Below are positions 9,441 through 22,000 of a stretch of DNA of 64,000 bases, one piece after another. The position numbers and the translations under genes were made by a program. The stretch's first letter is position 1. The number at the start of each line of letters is the position of its first letter. Origin of the DNA: Atriophallophorus winterbourni (Eukaryota; Platyhelminthes; Trematoda; Plagiorchiida; Microphallidae); assembly GCA_013407085.1 (NCBI GenBank), contig JACCGJ010000235.1, positions 96,945-160,944 of the forward strand. The letters are read 5' to 3'. The notes beneath the pieces were generated by a model. The model had not been told where the DNA came from. It did no database searches and was given only the letters and a program-made list of their open reading frames with translations.

Positions 9441-10031
9441 ATGTTCATTAAACCCGCCTCCTCCGAAAAAGATTTAGGTGTGATTATCCAATCAGACTTA
9501 GGAAACTCAATGCAATGTCGACTGGCTGCCTGCAAAGCTGAAAACAACTTGGGTCTCCTTAAAAGAGTCCTAGGTTCGTTTGACCCCAATATTGCCTGCA
9601 ATTTGATTTCAACGTACATCCGTCCTCATGTTGAATATGCTATCCCGGCATGGGATCCTTGGTTGAAAAAAGATATTCTGCTATTAGAAACTCCACAGCG
9701 CAGAGCGACAAAACTCGTCCAGGGACTATCAAATTATCCATACGAAACGCGACTTAAATTATTGAATTTGCATTCGGCTGAATACAGACGGAAACGAGGA
9801 GCACTAATATTCATTTGGACAGTGCCTAATCAAACAAATCATCCTTGCGGTCATTTGTTTCATCTTTCCCATAACACACATCTGCGAGGTCACCAATTAA
9901 AACTTTACCAACAGCATAGCAGGTTGAACTGCCGCAAATATGCATTTTCCGTTCGCAATGTGCAACTGTGGAACAGTTTACCTACTCATATGGTACAATC
10001 TGGAACTGTTGAAGTTTTCAAAAATCACTAG
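9441..10031 (+). pseudogene. CR1-like RT C-terminal half
   Basis: The frame starts SSEKDLGVIIQSDLGNSMQ and continues with NLISTYIRPHVEYAIPAWDP, LLLETPQRRATKLVQG, YRRKRGALIF, HLRGHQLKLYQQH and NVQLWNSLP, the segment after the catalytic domain of CR1-like ORF2. The DFSKAFD and FADD blocks are missing, so the insertion is truncated at its 5' side just after repeat D. The frame ends at 10031, probably a few residues before the natural end. Confidence 0.75.
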
Positions 10032-10289
10032 ATATCCACATGGAAAAGTATGTTTTTTATGTTTGACAATAATCTAACAATATTTTGATATTTTTCACCA
10101 TCCGATCCGATGTACATTTTTGTGGGTCTTGTAAAGCATAGCTTTTTACCTGCATATAATCTATGAATAACTCCATGAATACCGTTTGCACACAATCTAC
10201 TCACTCACTGATTTTAATATATTCTTTGTCCACGCACGGTCTTTGGTCTTCTGTGATTGTCTCGGAGTCAAAATTGTATGTGAATATAA

Positions 10290-11344
10290 CTGGAATACAA
10301 GTAGCCTCAGAATCCATTCCTCACTATCCATTACAGAGGCTTATTTGGAAACTAAGAATGTCTGGTATAGAGGCTTCGTTGCTTGCTTGGATTGAGGATT
10401 TTCTTATCGGAAGGCAAAGCCTCGTTGAAGTCAATGAGGCCAGATCTGCATCCTTCATCCCAACTTCTGGTGTACCACAAGGATCCGTTCTGGGGCCAAC
10501 CTTCTTCAAACTCTATGTGAGTGACCTTCCCAGTATTCTGAACAGTGGTTGTCTCTTATTTGCAGATGATCTGAAGGTGTGGGCTTCTGTCACGACGGCC
10601 GCTGACGCTTCCCACTTGCAAGATGATTTGAATGCACTTCGGCGTTGGACTGACAGATGGATACTCCCGATTAATGAAAAGAAGTGTGCTATCATGCACA
10701 TCGGGAGCAACAACATGCGACATGCATATCAGTTGGAGGGCCATGGTCTCAGGATAGTTGATGTAGAGCGAGATTTGGGGGTGATGGTAACTTCATCCCT
10801 CAAAACTGCGGAGGATACTGCCAAAAAGGTCGGTTCTGCCAGCCGCATGTGGTGGGCATTGAGACGATCCTTCTTAGAGATAAATCCCAAAGTTTTTCAA
10901 GTTCTGTATAGCTCTCACGTCAGACCAATATTAGAATTTGGGCTTCCCGTGAACTATCCGTTAAACAAAGGGGAGAAGGATCGTCTGGAGAAAGTTCAAA
11001 GGAGGGCTACCAAGTGCGTGAGGGGTATGTTTCGTATTCCCTATGACGACCTATTGCGGGAACTCAAACTTTTCCCACTGGAATATCGAAGAATGCGATA
11101 TGATTTACTGGTCACGCGGAGAATCCTACTTGGATATTACGGAACGGAACTTCAACAATTCTTTTCGGTATCCACGAACTCCAGAACTAGAGGTCATTCG
11201 CTGAAGTTGCAGAAGCGCCGAACGGAACACCTGAAGCCATCGTTTACTCTGTCGACCAGAGTGGTCAATATTTGGAATGCACTTTCCGCTGATGCAATTG
11301 GGGCAGTCACCGAAGAGCAGTTTAAACGCATATTGTACGGTTAA
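10290..11344 (+). CDS. CR1-like reverse transcriptase, 5'-truncated, intact 3' end
   Basis: Recognisable RT starts near 10290 (PLQRLIWKLRMSGIEASLLA) and is open to the stop at 11342-11344. Motifs: TSGVPQGSVLGPTFFKLYV, GCLLFADDLKVWAS with FADD, INEKKCAIM, VERDLGVMVTSSLK, LYSSHVRPILEFGLP, EKVQRRATKCVRG and SRTRGHSLKLQKR. The same lineage as 936-2133 is likely (FADDLKxWASV and RYDLLVTRRILLGYYG are shared). Open sequence to 10163 upstream is not RT. The 3' UTR and an (AAG)n tail follow directly, so this is a clean 3' terminus. Confidence 0.85.
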
Positions 11345-11497
11345 CTTCCCGCTATCCTGCGCGATTCGCCTACTCTTTCAGCTCAGTAACTCCTCGTGAG
11401 GAATCTACGCTGAGATAGCAGAGACCCGGGAGGTGAAGCGGCTTTCACGGACTGTAGTCCTCCTGCCGTCTATTCAGAAGAAGAAGAAGAAGAAATT
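11345..11497 (+). repeat. 3' UTR and (AAG)n tail of the CR1-like element
   Basis: About 130 bp of comparatively GC-rich sequence ends in AGAAGAAGAAGAAGAAGAAA (from about 11476). It contains small inverted repeats, e.g. CCTCGTGAGG near 11393. A short 3' UTR ending in a tandem trinucleotide is the expected CR1-type end and marks the insertion boundary; AT-rich single-copy DNA follows at once. Confidence 0.7.
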
Positions 11498-12940
11498 TGA
11501 ATAAGGAATGTGTATAATGGGAAACAATGAATGATGCAGAAGTAGTTCAACATTAATAAATATTATTATGAAAGTAGACAAATTACAAGCTGAGTGAGCA
11601 TCGATTCCTTGAAGGATCAGTAAAATGATACTATATTTCTCATATACGCTATTGAATATTGCTGATACCATTAAATCATCATTATAGTGAGATAGTGAAA
11701 TGAATAAAGATTGAGAAGACTTAATATTATCTGCATGCAACTAATAATCCGAAATCTACATATTTGACCATCATACAGGTCTAACCTTCCGCATTTTATT
11801 TTGTTTTACTATGCAAAATACAAATACTTTGTATGATTTACTTTCAAATCATTCAAAATTCCATGTGAATAGGCTTTCAAATTATGGCAGGTTTGGGAAT
11901 GGCCAATGAAACTGTAAGAATTGTCAGAAGCTTGATAATCAATCCTAACAGAGTCATGTTGTAGAAACAAAAAGTATTGGTAACGTGCACGTATACGTCC
12001 AAGTAAGTGAATTTGACCAGATAATATCCATGTGGTTCAGTAACATTACGATAATTTTCAATGTACATAACAGTATTTTAATTTTCACAATCTTCCGTGA
12101 TTTTATACATTTCACCAGGTACTTTCATATTAATGGCAGCCCACTCAATTCACCCTGCGCTTTGTACGAGCTCTTAGATTCTTATCCCATATTAAACTAT
12201 TGAATCGGAATAAGAAAAATGATTTTTTTCACTATGTTCAAATATGGATCAATTTAAATATTTCCCGGAATATATTTTGCTAACTGTAATATTATTTCAA
12301 TTTCTTTGCGAACATATTTTTATGCTATAAATAACGTTTCCGCATAATAATATTATTGAGATATATTCTGTCATGGTTCATCGATAATTTGCATCTGTAT
12401 TAGGAAATATTTGGAGGTTTTTTCCAAATTGTTTGCTTTATTTACTGGATAAATTCCGTCAACTGCATCTATCTATTACTCCGGCTCAATTTACCTGCTT
12501 ATGGACGCACAGAATTATCATCATCTAATTTGAATTATAAACAGAATTTCAGTTCGTAGGTGCTGAAAAATTCGAAAAAATATTGACAACCTTTATTGTG
12601 ACAAGCTGAGTTTGAAATGTGTTCTATTCCTTGGAATGTTATTGTAAAATAATCGAAATTACAACAAAACACAAACCAGAGCGTTTTCATTCTTCAAGCT
12701 GTTATCTTTTATATCAATTGTTTTTTTTTTGAATTTTTGAATCGCAACTCAAGTATGATATGTAATTTATGGATAATTTATTTGAAAGTTTGAAGTATAT
12801 AGGCTATTGGTCAGCATCAGACCGTACATAGAAAATCCACGAAATGTGAAATGTAAACAAAATGTTGTAACGATCAATTTTAACGCTAAATCAAATGCGA
12901 AAGTTAACAATTGAAAATATATTATTTCATTCATCTTGTT
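11498..12940. other. AT-rich interval, no gene seen
   Basis: Low-GC sequence with only short chance frames. The missing 5' exon(s) of the NDRG-family gene may lie here or further left, but none could be identified; they would encode roughly 40-70 residues and end in phase 0. Confidence 0.4.
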
Positions 12941-12944
12941 ACCT

Positions 12945-13175
12945 TGAAACTTACCTTACACACCTCTACCGGTTTCTGGCTAATTGCTTTTATTAGGTGC
13001 ATACAGTAAGATCAGGTTCAATTAGGCTTTAAACAGTGGTATAATAGTTATCAAAGGTATAGTGCCATGCCAATGTTAAATGAGGTTCTTAAAAAGAACC
13101 ACAATGCTGAAATACAGAATCACAAACTGATTCTTTGTCAAGCACTCACGGCGCTTATAAAAGTCCAATATATTA
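12945..13175 (-). repeat. hammerhead repeat, subfamily A, degenerate copy
   Basis: On the minus strand this contains the 3' module (AGCGC near 13153, GAATCA near 13130), then ACTGTTTAAAGCC, then a decayed hammerhead core at 12967-12996. There CTGATGA has become CTAATAA, but GCCAGAAACCGGTA is intact. It pairs with an inverted partial copy at 13195-13370. Confidence 0.6.
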
Positions 13176-13194
13176 AGGTGATCACATTCCCATT

Positions 13195-13370
13195 ACCTGA
13201 TATTACTGTCTCCACCCGTTGAAGGCGAACAGCCAGAAACTGTTAGTGGTTGTAAGAGATCGGGATATGAGCACCAAAATATATTGATCATTTATTAGCG
13301 CCTTGAATGCTTGACAGAAAATCTCTTTGTGGTTTTGTATTTGAACATCGTAGTTCTGTGTACAGTGTCT
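13195..13370 (+). repeat. hammerhead repeat, subfamily A, degenerate copy (inverted partner)
   Basis: Plus-strand copy with CTGTCTCCAC, a mutated core (CCGTTGA in place of CTGATGA at 13216-13222), AGGCGAACAGCCAGAAAC, then TGTTA and GTGG. The downstream module follows (TTAGCGCCTTGAATGCTTGAC, TGTATTTGAACATCG). Probably inactive. Confidence 0.6.
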
Positions 13371-16099
13371 TTTTTGAAGAAATATGGTGACCCAGCTTGC
13401 TAATTGTATATATATTCCCTTGCAAGGTGCATGAACGTGAAATGACGAGCATCCAATATAGTGGTATTTGTATCATTGCAAAATGTACAGCGCCTAATAA
13501 TATGACGTTAAAAATGATGAATGAATTTTTTGTCTAGATTATTTAGTCTTGTTTATACTGGTTTTTATCTATCAAAAGTTGCACATTAGCTGTTCAAATT
13601 GTTTATGCATGATGTTAAATAAACCAGTTTGAATCTCATTTATTTTTAGAAAAAATAATAATTAATGCATGAAGTTACGGATTGGGATTCTATTTAGATT
13701 GGCAAATATTGATGTGTACGAAAAAATGTTTTTTAATATATCTAGTGAATAAGTAGAGATGAGAAGACAAGAGAAACAGAAAAATCGGTGTAAATATTGA
13801 GATTTCGAGAACATAAATTTCAGTGCACTGTAACTGGGTGGTATAATTGAATAAAAAAATAACGTCAAATATAGCACGTATAACCAATCTGAATGAATTC
13901 TGGTTGTATCAACACCACATACTGTTTCAAGTTGTTAAAATAGTCTTGATTATGTTCCGCGTATAGACTCCCAAGTCAGACTAAAAACATATTACAACAC
14001 TACGGTCAAACAACGAAAAACGCTATCAAGTATAATAATAATTAAATTTTACTAATAAAGTTTCTCAAAATGCTTTAAAAACATTTATTTGCTCAAAATG
14101 CAAATAAATTTATGATTTTTGTAAAACAATCAGTAGGTTTATCTTATCATTCTTTGAACCTTATTATTATTCTCTGCTTTATGTTATCTGCAAGTGTGAA
14201 CTTACCTAATTACATATATTTTATCTGAAGTTTTACCACAATCGAAACATACAAGAACATAATGAAATCTGACACGGTAGAAAACAGCTTAAATAATTTG
14301 AGTAAGGTTTCACTGAAATTTTACAAATTGTAATTTTTTAGTGGCGACAAAGGAAATCTCCTATTATTCTTCTGTGGGAATGAATAAATAAATCAGGTAC
14401 AATTTATATAAAATTGAGGGTTTCTTTTAGATTATTTCTCGAACATGCGAACCATTTCCAAACATTTTGCCAATTGTTTGATCTATCATCTATTTTCTAA
14501 AACTCACTAAAGATGCAAGCTTATTTTGCTGTATACAACCATGAACTGCAAAGAATCCGTCCAGATAGTGTCTCTTTTCTTGTTATTTAATTTTCATTAT
14601 CTTTATGCTATTTTCGCAGTATAAGCATGTGTGTATGGCGTTCCAGATTTCAGCACGTGCTACCGGTTTAATAATCATTTTTATTATGTGAATGATGAAT
14701 CAGTTTACAGAACAATTATACGGATGTACCCATTTTTATCGAACAAAATAATTTTGTTAAGAATATCATAGTTTGTATTACATTGCTTCCAGTAACGCCA
14801 TTTATTAATTATATGAATAATTGTGGTACATGATCTATTTAATAGCAAAAGTATATGTAAATTTCAACATATTTGACTTAATGTCACACTTGTATTGAAA
14901 CGTTCGTAATTGATTCTGTAGAACGAACCTGTAATTGCCCAAAAACGGGAAACGGTCACTTTTTAATCCATGCAATAGATCTTAATGTAAAATCTGATTT
15001 TATTTCGACTTCAAACTCGCATTGGCCAACTCTTTATCCATGGTTAGAAATGTAACCAGACAGATTACTGTAGTATTATTAGTATAGAATATATGGTATA
15101 GTATAGTATATATAGTATATATATTATATTTGTATAGTAAAGTATATTATTTCAAAAATGTAGCTAGGGCTAAGACTGTGGTTTAAATGACTTAGGCATA
15201 CATGCGATGCATTTGAATGCGATGAAAATACTATGACTATTTACTCTTTAGAATCACTGAGCGGAAATATCTAAATAATCCTTTTATCACGTTTGAAGAT
15301 CATGGTTTATAATTGTGCAAGTGTCGTCTATATTATGTTATTTATTGAATAAAAAGCTACAATGAAATAGTAGCAAAATTGTCTGATCCACACTTGAGTT
15401 CATGTCTGAATTCTAGTCCATCAAATTATCAGTCTTGGTTTAAAAGACAACTGTCAGTAGAAAATAAATTTTCGTTTGAATGGTCTATGGAGTTAGATTT
15501 TTGTATGTGACAGATATAGCAGAACAATGCTTTAAAAATTGCAATGGAACAGACACTATTTATAGAATTAAAGCTTTCCTAATAATTTGGATAGTTCAAT
15601 TCCTACAATATGGATGAGCGTGCCATCTTGGCACTTATTCAGTTACTCGAAGTGATACAATGGGTGATCAAACCTAGCACTTAAGATTCTCAGACCAATT
15701 GGCCCATGGTTTTCACCGATAGGCTAATATAGCACACATAAATTCTATGTCATGAAGAAAAGCCTAAATTTTATCATGTAACATATGGAAGAAACTCGAA
15801 TGAAAGTATGAAATAAATGGTCTGTTGTCCCCTTCTTACACGAATAAGTGACTGCCTAAACCCACAAAAGCAACAAATCTTTGAAGATTCTAAATGACTA
15901 ATAAACGTTTCAATACCTAAATACAGGAGATGAGATTGATATGGTATATTTTTGCAATTTGGATTCCCAAAATAATAGCGGGTTCGCCTACATAGAATTT
16001 ATTTATCTATCTATCCAACGGATAAAGCAGTTTTTAAATATATTTGTATATATTCGATATTATCACGTATGGCAATTGGTATACATTCACTCATTTCAG
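13371..16099. other. AT-rich interval upstream of the first recognised NDRG exon
   Basis: No gene, RNA or recognisable mobile element seen. A simple TATAGTATA-rich stretch lies at about 15080-15155. A possible decayed hammerhead scrap near 14656-14690 (minus: AAACCGGTAGCACG) is too weak to call. Confidence 0.4.
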
Positions 16100-19000
16100 G
16101 GAGCAGTATTGCCACTGAAGCCCGTCTTCCTTACTGTACACGACTTGGGGTGTAACCGTGAGTTTCAGTACTATTTTTGCCAAACTGTCGTCGAAAGAGC
16201 TTTTTACATGTTTGCACTCTAAATATATTTTTATCTTTAGAAGATGTCTCTTGCTGCACATTTAGATATGTTTTTATTACGAATGCTGTTTTGAAATCTA
16301 TATTTCAATATTAAAAATAAGTTTATAACTCCTACTATAATTAATTATCAGTAAAATTTCAGGTTCGAAAATGAGAAGGGGGAACTCGGAACAGAAGAAA
16401 TCAAACACGAGGATGACTCTAAAATAGTTCAAACAGCAGTCAAAGCAAATTTAATTTTTGGAATTAAATGACCATTTTGGGGAGAGTAAAAAGTAGATAA
16501 AATGCGTTGAACTTTCTCTAATCGGATTTACATCTGGAATAAGTGTTTTCGCCGGTGCTGAAGATTTCCAATAATTTTCGGAGATTCACACAGTAAATGG
16601 AACGTTTATTGTAAAAGTCTCAATTTTTCTGGTGGACATGTGCTTTTCTGATGGATGGTTGTGAAAATTGAAACCCTACATTTAAAGCAGATGAAATATA
16701 TGTTAAAACGGTTATCGCTAACTTCATTGATATCCGTGCTTTCAATGCGATTTAGGATTTATTCTTAGTGAAAACATTGACTTTTTGTATCTTTTGACAT
16801 GTCGGAATATAAAAGAAGTAGAATGATCAAAGATTTCCTTATTGTCAAAAATGCCGAGGGAAACAAGGCATCTACATTCGTGATTGCGATATGTTTTCTA
16901 AGGTTCAATTCGTGGATAACACATTCGGAAAAAATTCGTGCCTGCGCATGCGTTGGATGAATTATGGTAAACGGAGAACAAACGAATGACCCCAATAACT
17001 ATCTGTGTTTTAGCACGAAAATACAACCTAATTTTTTTGAAAAACATGATCCTGTATACGCAACTACATTAAGTGAATTGCACTAAGGATGTTTCAAAAC
17101 TCGTTGAATAAGGAAATCGCATCAATTACATTGTCTTCCTTATATCACATTAGATTATTTGCTAAATTTTATGAAATTACATGGAATACGTTTTTGTACA
17201 TGTACAAATTTTTTAAAACAAATTAGAAAAACGAAAAGCAATCAATGTTTTGTTAGTTGTTGGTATTGTACAAAATTGATTCCATTATCAGTTTCTGGAT
17301 GTTTAGCATTGACCCAGCATTTATATTTTAAGTGTATTTTGATCTATTATACTGAATTAATTCGAAAGGAGTTTAGAAATGCATGTTAGAGGAATTGTTA
17401 CGCTTACTCAATTGCATTCTATGCATTGTATAATTGTTTTGCACTGAAGTCTTCCAACAGTAACTCACTCGTAAAATTTTAACTAATTTCCTTTGCATGG
17501 AAACAAGTTTAAACCAAGCGGCGGATGTCTCAAAATCAAAGTGTAGCGAAAGGAGCCCTGTGCAAGAAGTATCTTTTAAAAGTTAACGGAATAAGCATTC
17601 TCATGCGCAAATTATGGCTAGACAGTCAAAGAATAAAAGTGCCTTTCTATCGATTTAATTTTATTCGTAACTTTGATTTTGGAATCTGTCAAAAGAGAAC
17701 GGCAAAATATGAACTACGGTCGACACGGATGCGTCTCGAGGTACTCTACTGCGCACCTCCAAATGGTATTTAATCCACTTGAAAATCACTGTTCTATAAA
17801 ATTGAACACTTGTGCAGAGATACTACTGATAAAAAGCGAATCCATCAAGAAATTAGTCCTCGGCTTGCTGAGCTTAGTTACTGAGATCAGAATGAAATCA
17901 ATTGTAACGCGTAAAATACACAGTACCAAAATGCTAAAGTTTGGCGCGCAACAGCTTCTTTACCTTACGTTGAGAACGAATCAGAGGAAGATACGTTGAA
18001 TCAACGTACATAGAGTACTTGAAATATGTAAAACACGAGTAAAGTATAAAAAAGAGAGAACGCTTCGATCCAGATAAACGCATCTCAAGGATAAGTCACC
18101 CTGAGGCTAATCCACGGATTGCTTATATAAAATCACAGCAAAGGTTGCTCGGACAACTATCCCAAATAACTCCGTACTGGGATAAACGAACATAAAAAGC
18201 GAAACAGTAAGCATCCGCGCAATTGCTGTCAATATCATACACTGATCAGAAATTCAGTCCTAGCTGAACACGCGCTGGACACAGGTAAAAACGTTGATTT
18301 GTATAATGTAGATGTGATGAGGCGACTTCACACTAAGTCGAATGAGATGACAAAGGCTGGTAAGAATATGGTCAACAACGAGAATGTGGCTGATATCTCC
18401 ACAATCTGATTCTGCAGTGGATAAACACAAACTTTCGTGATCCTTAGTGTACGCTTGTCTCTGTTTTGAAGCTCAGTGCCCACGAGTTGTCTTAGCTTAT
18501 GATTAGTCAGGTGAATGCAATTGAAGCCCGATCTCTGTTCATACTGACCCCATGGTCTGATGAAGCTTCTGTATCAGAAGCAGAACGTTACCAAGAACGG
18601 TTCTAACCGATTCATTACACACTTCCTTTTTCACTTTCGCTCTGTTAATTATTAAAACAAAACTAAATCTTCTATGTGAATGAATCACGTCAAAAACGCG
18701 TAACATAGGTAATCCAGTTATTTTAAATTTTGAATTTTGTACATGACATCTGATAGATTATATTTCTCAATTAACAATACATATTACTTTTTCAGATTAT
18801 CAATATGAAGACTTTGTGGGTAATCCAAACATGTTACCGATCAACCATCGCTCCGTTTGGCTGCACATTGATCTACCAGGCCAAGGTGATGGAGACGAAG
18901 AACTTCCTGCGAGGTAATTAGAAAGGCTATCTTTATTTAGAAATATAAAATGGCTAGTTCCATTTTAAACTCACTTCACAAAGTCTCGCACACTATCAGC

Positions 19001-22000
19001 TTATCAGGAATAATAAATAATACGATTAGTATTTTTACATGCTTCATATTTTCATGTTTCGCGTATTGAATATTTATTTTCATAATATTTTCACTCTTTA
19101 CCGGAATAAATACTGCTATTATTGCAAAACATTTGCACACATTTGCATAATTTGCTAAAAATAATTCTCAACAACAATGTGTCTTAAAAACGCAATTCTA
19201 TTCTTTTTTGTGAAGCCCACCGATATGGGATTTCTTAACGCAAACATGCAAACTTTATGAAATCACAATTCCAAACACATGAAACCTTGTAGATGCAATT
19301 GCTCTTTAATTTTAAATAAAGCATCAATTTGCACATGATTTGATCAAAAATCGCTTTGGATTTTCGACAAACTTCTAATGCGCGGTCGATTCAAAAAGGG
19401 TAATTATAATGTATTGCTAGTGTGAACTAATAGACGCAACGAAATTCCCTCAAGATTCAAAAGGACAATCGATGCGTAGTCATCAAATTAATTAATATAT
19501 TTCAACAGCAAAACGGTCATGTATTTTTCGTGCGAGTAAATAGAAACCAACTAATTTTTCTTGCATTTCCTTTGACATTTGATAGGACAATCCAGTCAAG
19601 AGATCGATAGTCACTTCAAACTGTCTCGGAAAATGTGATACTTGAAGGTCATCTTTTCCACCGAACTGTGGTGGGCTAGATTGAATTATTTACTTTTACA
19701 CCCGGCTACGAATAGGTGAATCGAACCTCTATATGTAACCAAAATTCAGAGGTGTGAACCTAAACGTAATAATTATTTAAAGGACCGCAAAAGTTGGATT
19801 TCACGCTCGGGATGTTATATATAATAATTTTCTCACTAATTTGTAAGAAAGTTTGTGTCGAATAGGGATGAATGCAATCCATCTGCAACAATTCCAAATT
19901 TTATTCTTCAAAGCAAACATTATTCTCAGGGAACATCTGGCCAGAAACAGTACTCAGTGAATATGTTACCTGCTTTTGGAATTAAAATATTTCCCAAGGA
20001 GTACGCGAATTCAAAGAATTTTATGCGATAGTTAAAAGAAAGGACCGATTTTACCATGTTTCATTTTTTTCGAATAGGGAAAAAACTATCACTTACTTTT
20101 TGACTAAGATAAAACGAAGAAATATCGAAGGAAGGACCATATTTTCGTAATATAATCACACACAATTTTAGTATTGCCAACCATGATTACAAAATCAATA
20201 GCTTGGTTAAATTGGATGCAAGAGGTCTATAGTTCTATTTCGATCACAATAATCTACTGGAAACGTGCCACATTAACGCTTCAGTTAACTTCACATTGAA
20301 TGCCACGCGTTTACCAATTACATATCTTGTGGAAGCTCAACATTGACTGAAACCAATCGAATGTACAAACGCAATTTATAAAGGCACAAATGAAGACAGA
20401 ACGATACATACAATTTGTTCATAGCTCACAGAAGCAAGACACGTATGGCTGACACAAAAATGTCATAGATCAAGAATGCTACATCAAATAACCCCACGAG
20501 AATGAAAATATTCTCGAAGCTTGCATTTTCAAACCAATCGAACAATCTGTTGTCTAAAATAAATGAGAATGAGTCCTTGGATTAGTTTCATACTCCAGCG
20601 TATTTAGACTGCCAGGAGCAAAGCAAAGTCATGCTGCAACGTTTGAAAGTTTCGACCAGATTTAACATCCGAATCAGCCGATTATTCGATAAAAGTGACT
20701 TCAATGTTGAACAATAATACAATGAATCCCAGGAAAAATTGATTATGGCTTAGCTCAAGATTCAATGTGTCGATGTGAAATTTACTGAATTAGATTTATG
20801 GGAATCGAATACATTCCGTATGTGGTTATAATGATAATTTTAACTACCTCGAAATAAACCACGATCAAAGAAAAAATTGATTGATGAAACAATAAATGAT
20901 AACCTACTTCAGTATTAGAATTAAGGACAATAGATTTATAAAAATGAGAGAATTATTTGTTGGGGAATGACAAACATGTATGAAGTGAATTAATTAATCA
21001 CCTTTCGAAAAATTGGACAAATGGACGCATTCGGTGAACTGAGGTCACCTCGAAATGTAGGTTGTATCACTTAGTTGATATTATTTTCACCCCCCAACTG
21101 ATAGGTTCCTAGTTTTCCATAATTTTCCATCGTTTGTCACTTTTGCAGTTACTCGTTCCCGCCCATAAGTAAACTACCCGAAGCAATCAAAGAAGTGTTG
21201 GATCATTTCAAGCAAGTAACTTGTATGCTGTTCATGCATTTCATTATGTACAAGTTTTTTTTCTATCGATCGAAAAATAGTGGAAAATATTATGTTTGTT
21301 AATTTCACTTAATTATTCCCATATCACACCTTTAGGCACATAGATTGTTTATCTTAAGTAGATGCAATATAAGACACAATAATTGGTATATAAGTTGAAG
21401 ATAAGAGGAAGCGCGCAGTATTTTTGCTCTGAGTACCATTTTTCTAGCATCTGTAACGTGACTAAAAATTATTATTCATTACCTCAACATTTATAAAATC
21501 AAATAAGTAGATCTTAGACGGATTAGTTTACGGGAACCAAAAGGTTTTGTGTAATTCTCTTTTATTCATCTGTGAATCGAGGTCATATATGTCGTGGCGA
21601 GAAATTTACAGATTACTTTCACCATCATCGCAATTTCATTTTCAAATATGATAACAATTGCGGCAAAACATTTTATCAGCACTATCGTCTCAGTTGTCAC
21701 AGGAACGAGCAACATCTCGTAACAAATATTTTGAAATGCAAGACAAGTGCAAGACAATTATAAAATACTGAAACTCTGAATTTACGGCAGTAGATTTAGC
21801 ATTTATACTTAACTTGCTCTTTACAAATTGAATGGAATTAAAGTAAACTTGTTCCAGCCAAAATATTTATATCTAGTTATCTCACTTCAAAAAGTGTTTA
21901 TGTATATCGATTTTTGATTGAATTGTTTTAACATCGAATTTTGTCGACTTGTGTTCCTTGACTGTTTTTCGTCGGCATGCAAAGACTTTGGGCTGACAAT

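Noticed and set aside
14656..14690. AAACCGGTAGCACG on the minus strand as another ribozyme
   Set aside because: CTGATGA is unrecognisable and stem II is absent; at best a very old relic.
15610..15690. Short frame MDERAILALIQLLEVIQ as possible NDRG N-terminus
   Set aside because: No resemblance to known NDRG N-termini and no donor in the right phase.
15941..16222. 93-codon frame covering NDRG exon 1
   Set aside because: Only 16100-16157 aligns with the family; flanks are intron sequence with clear splice signals.
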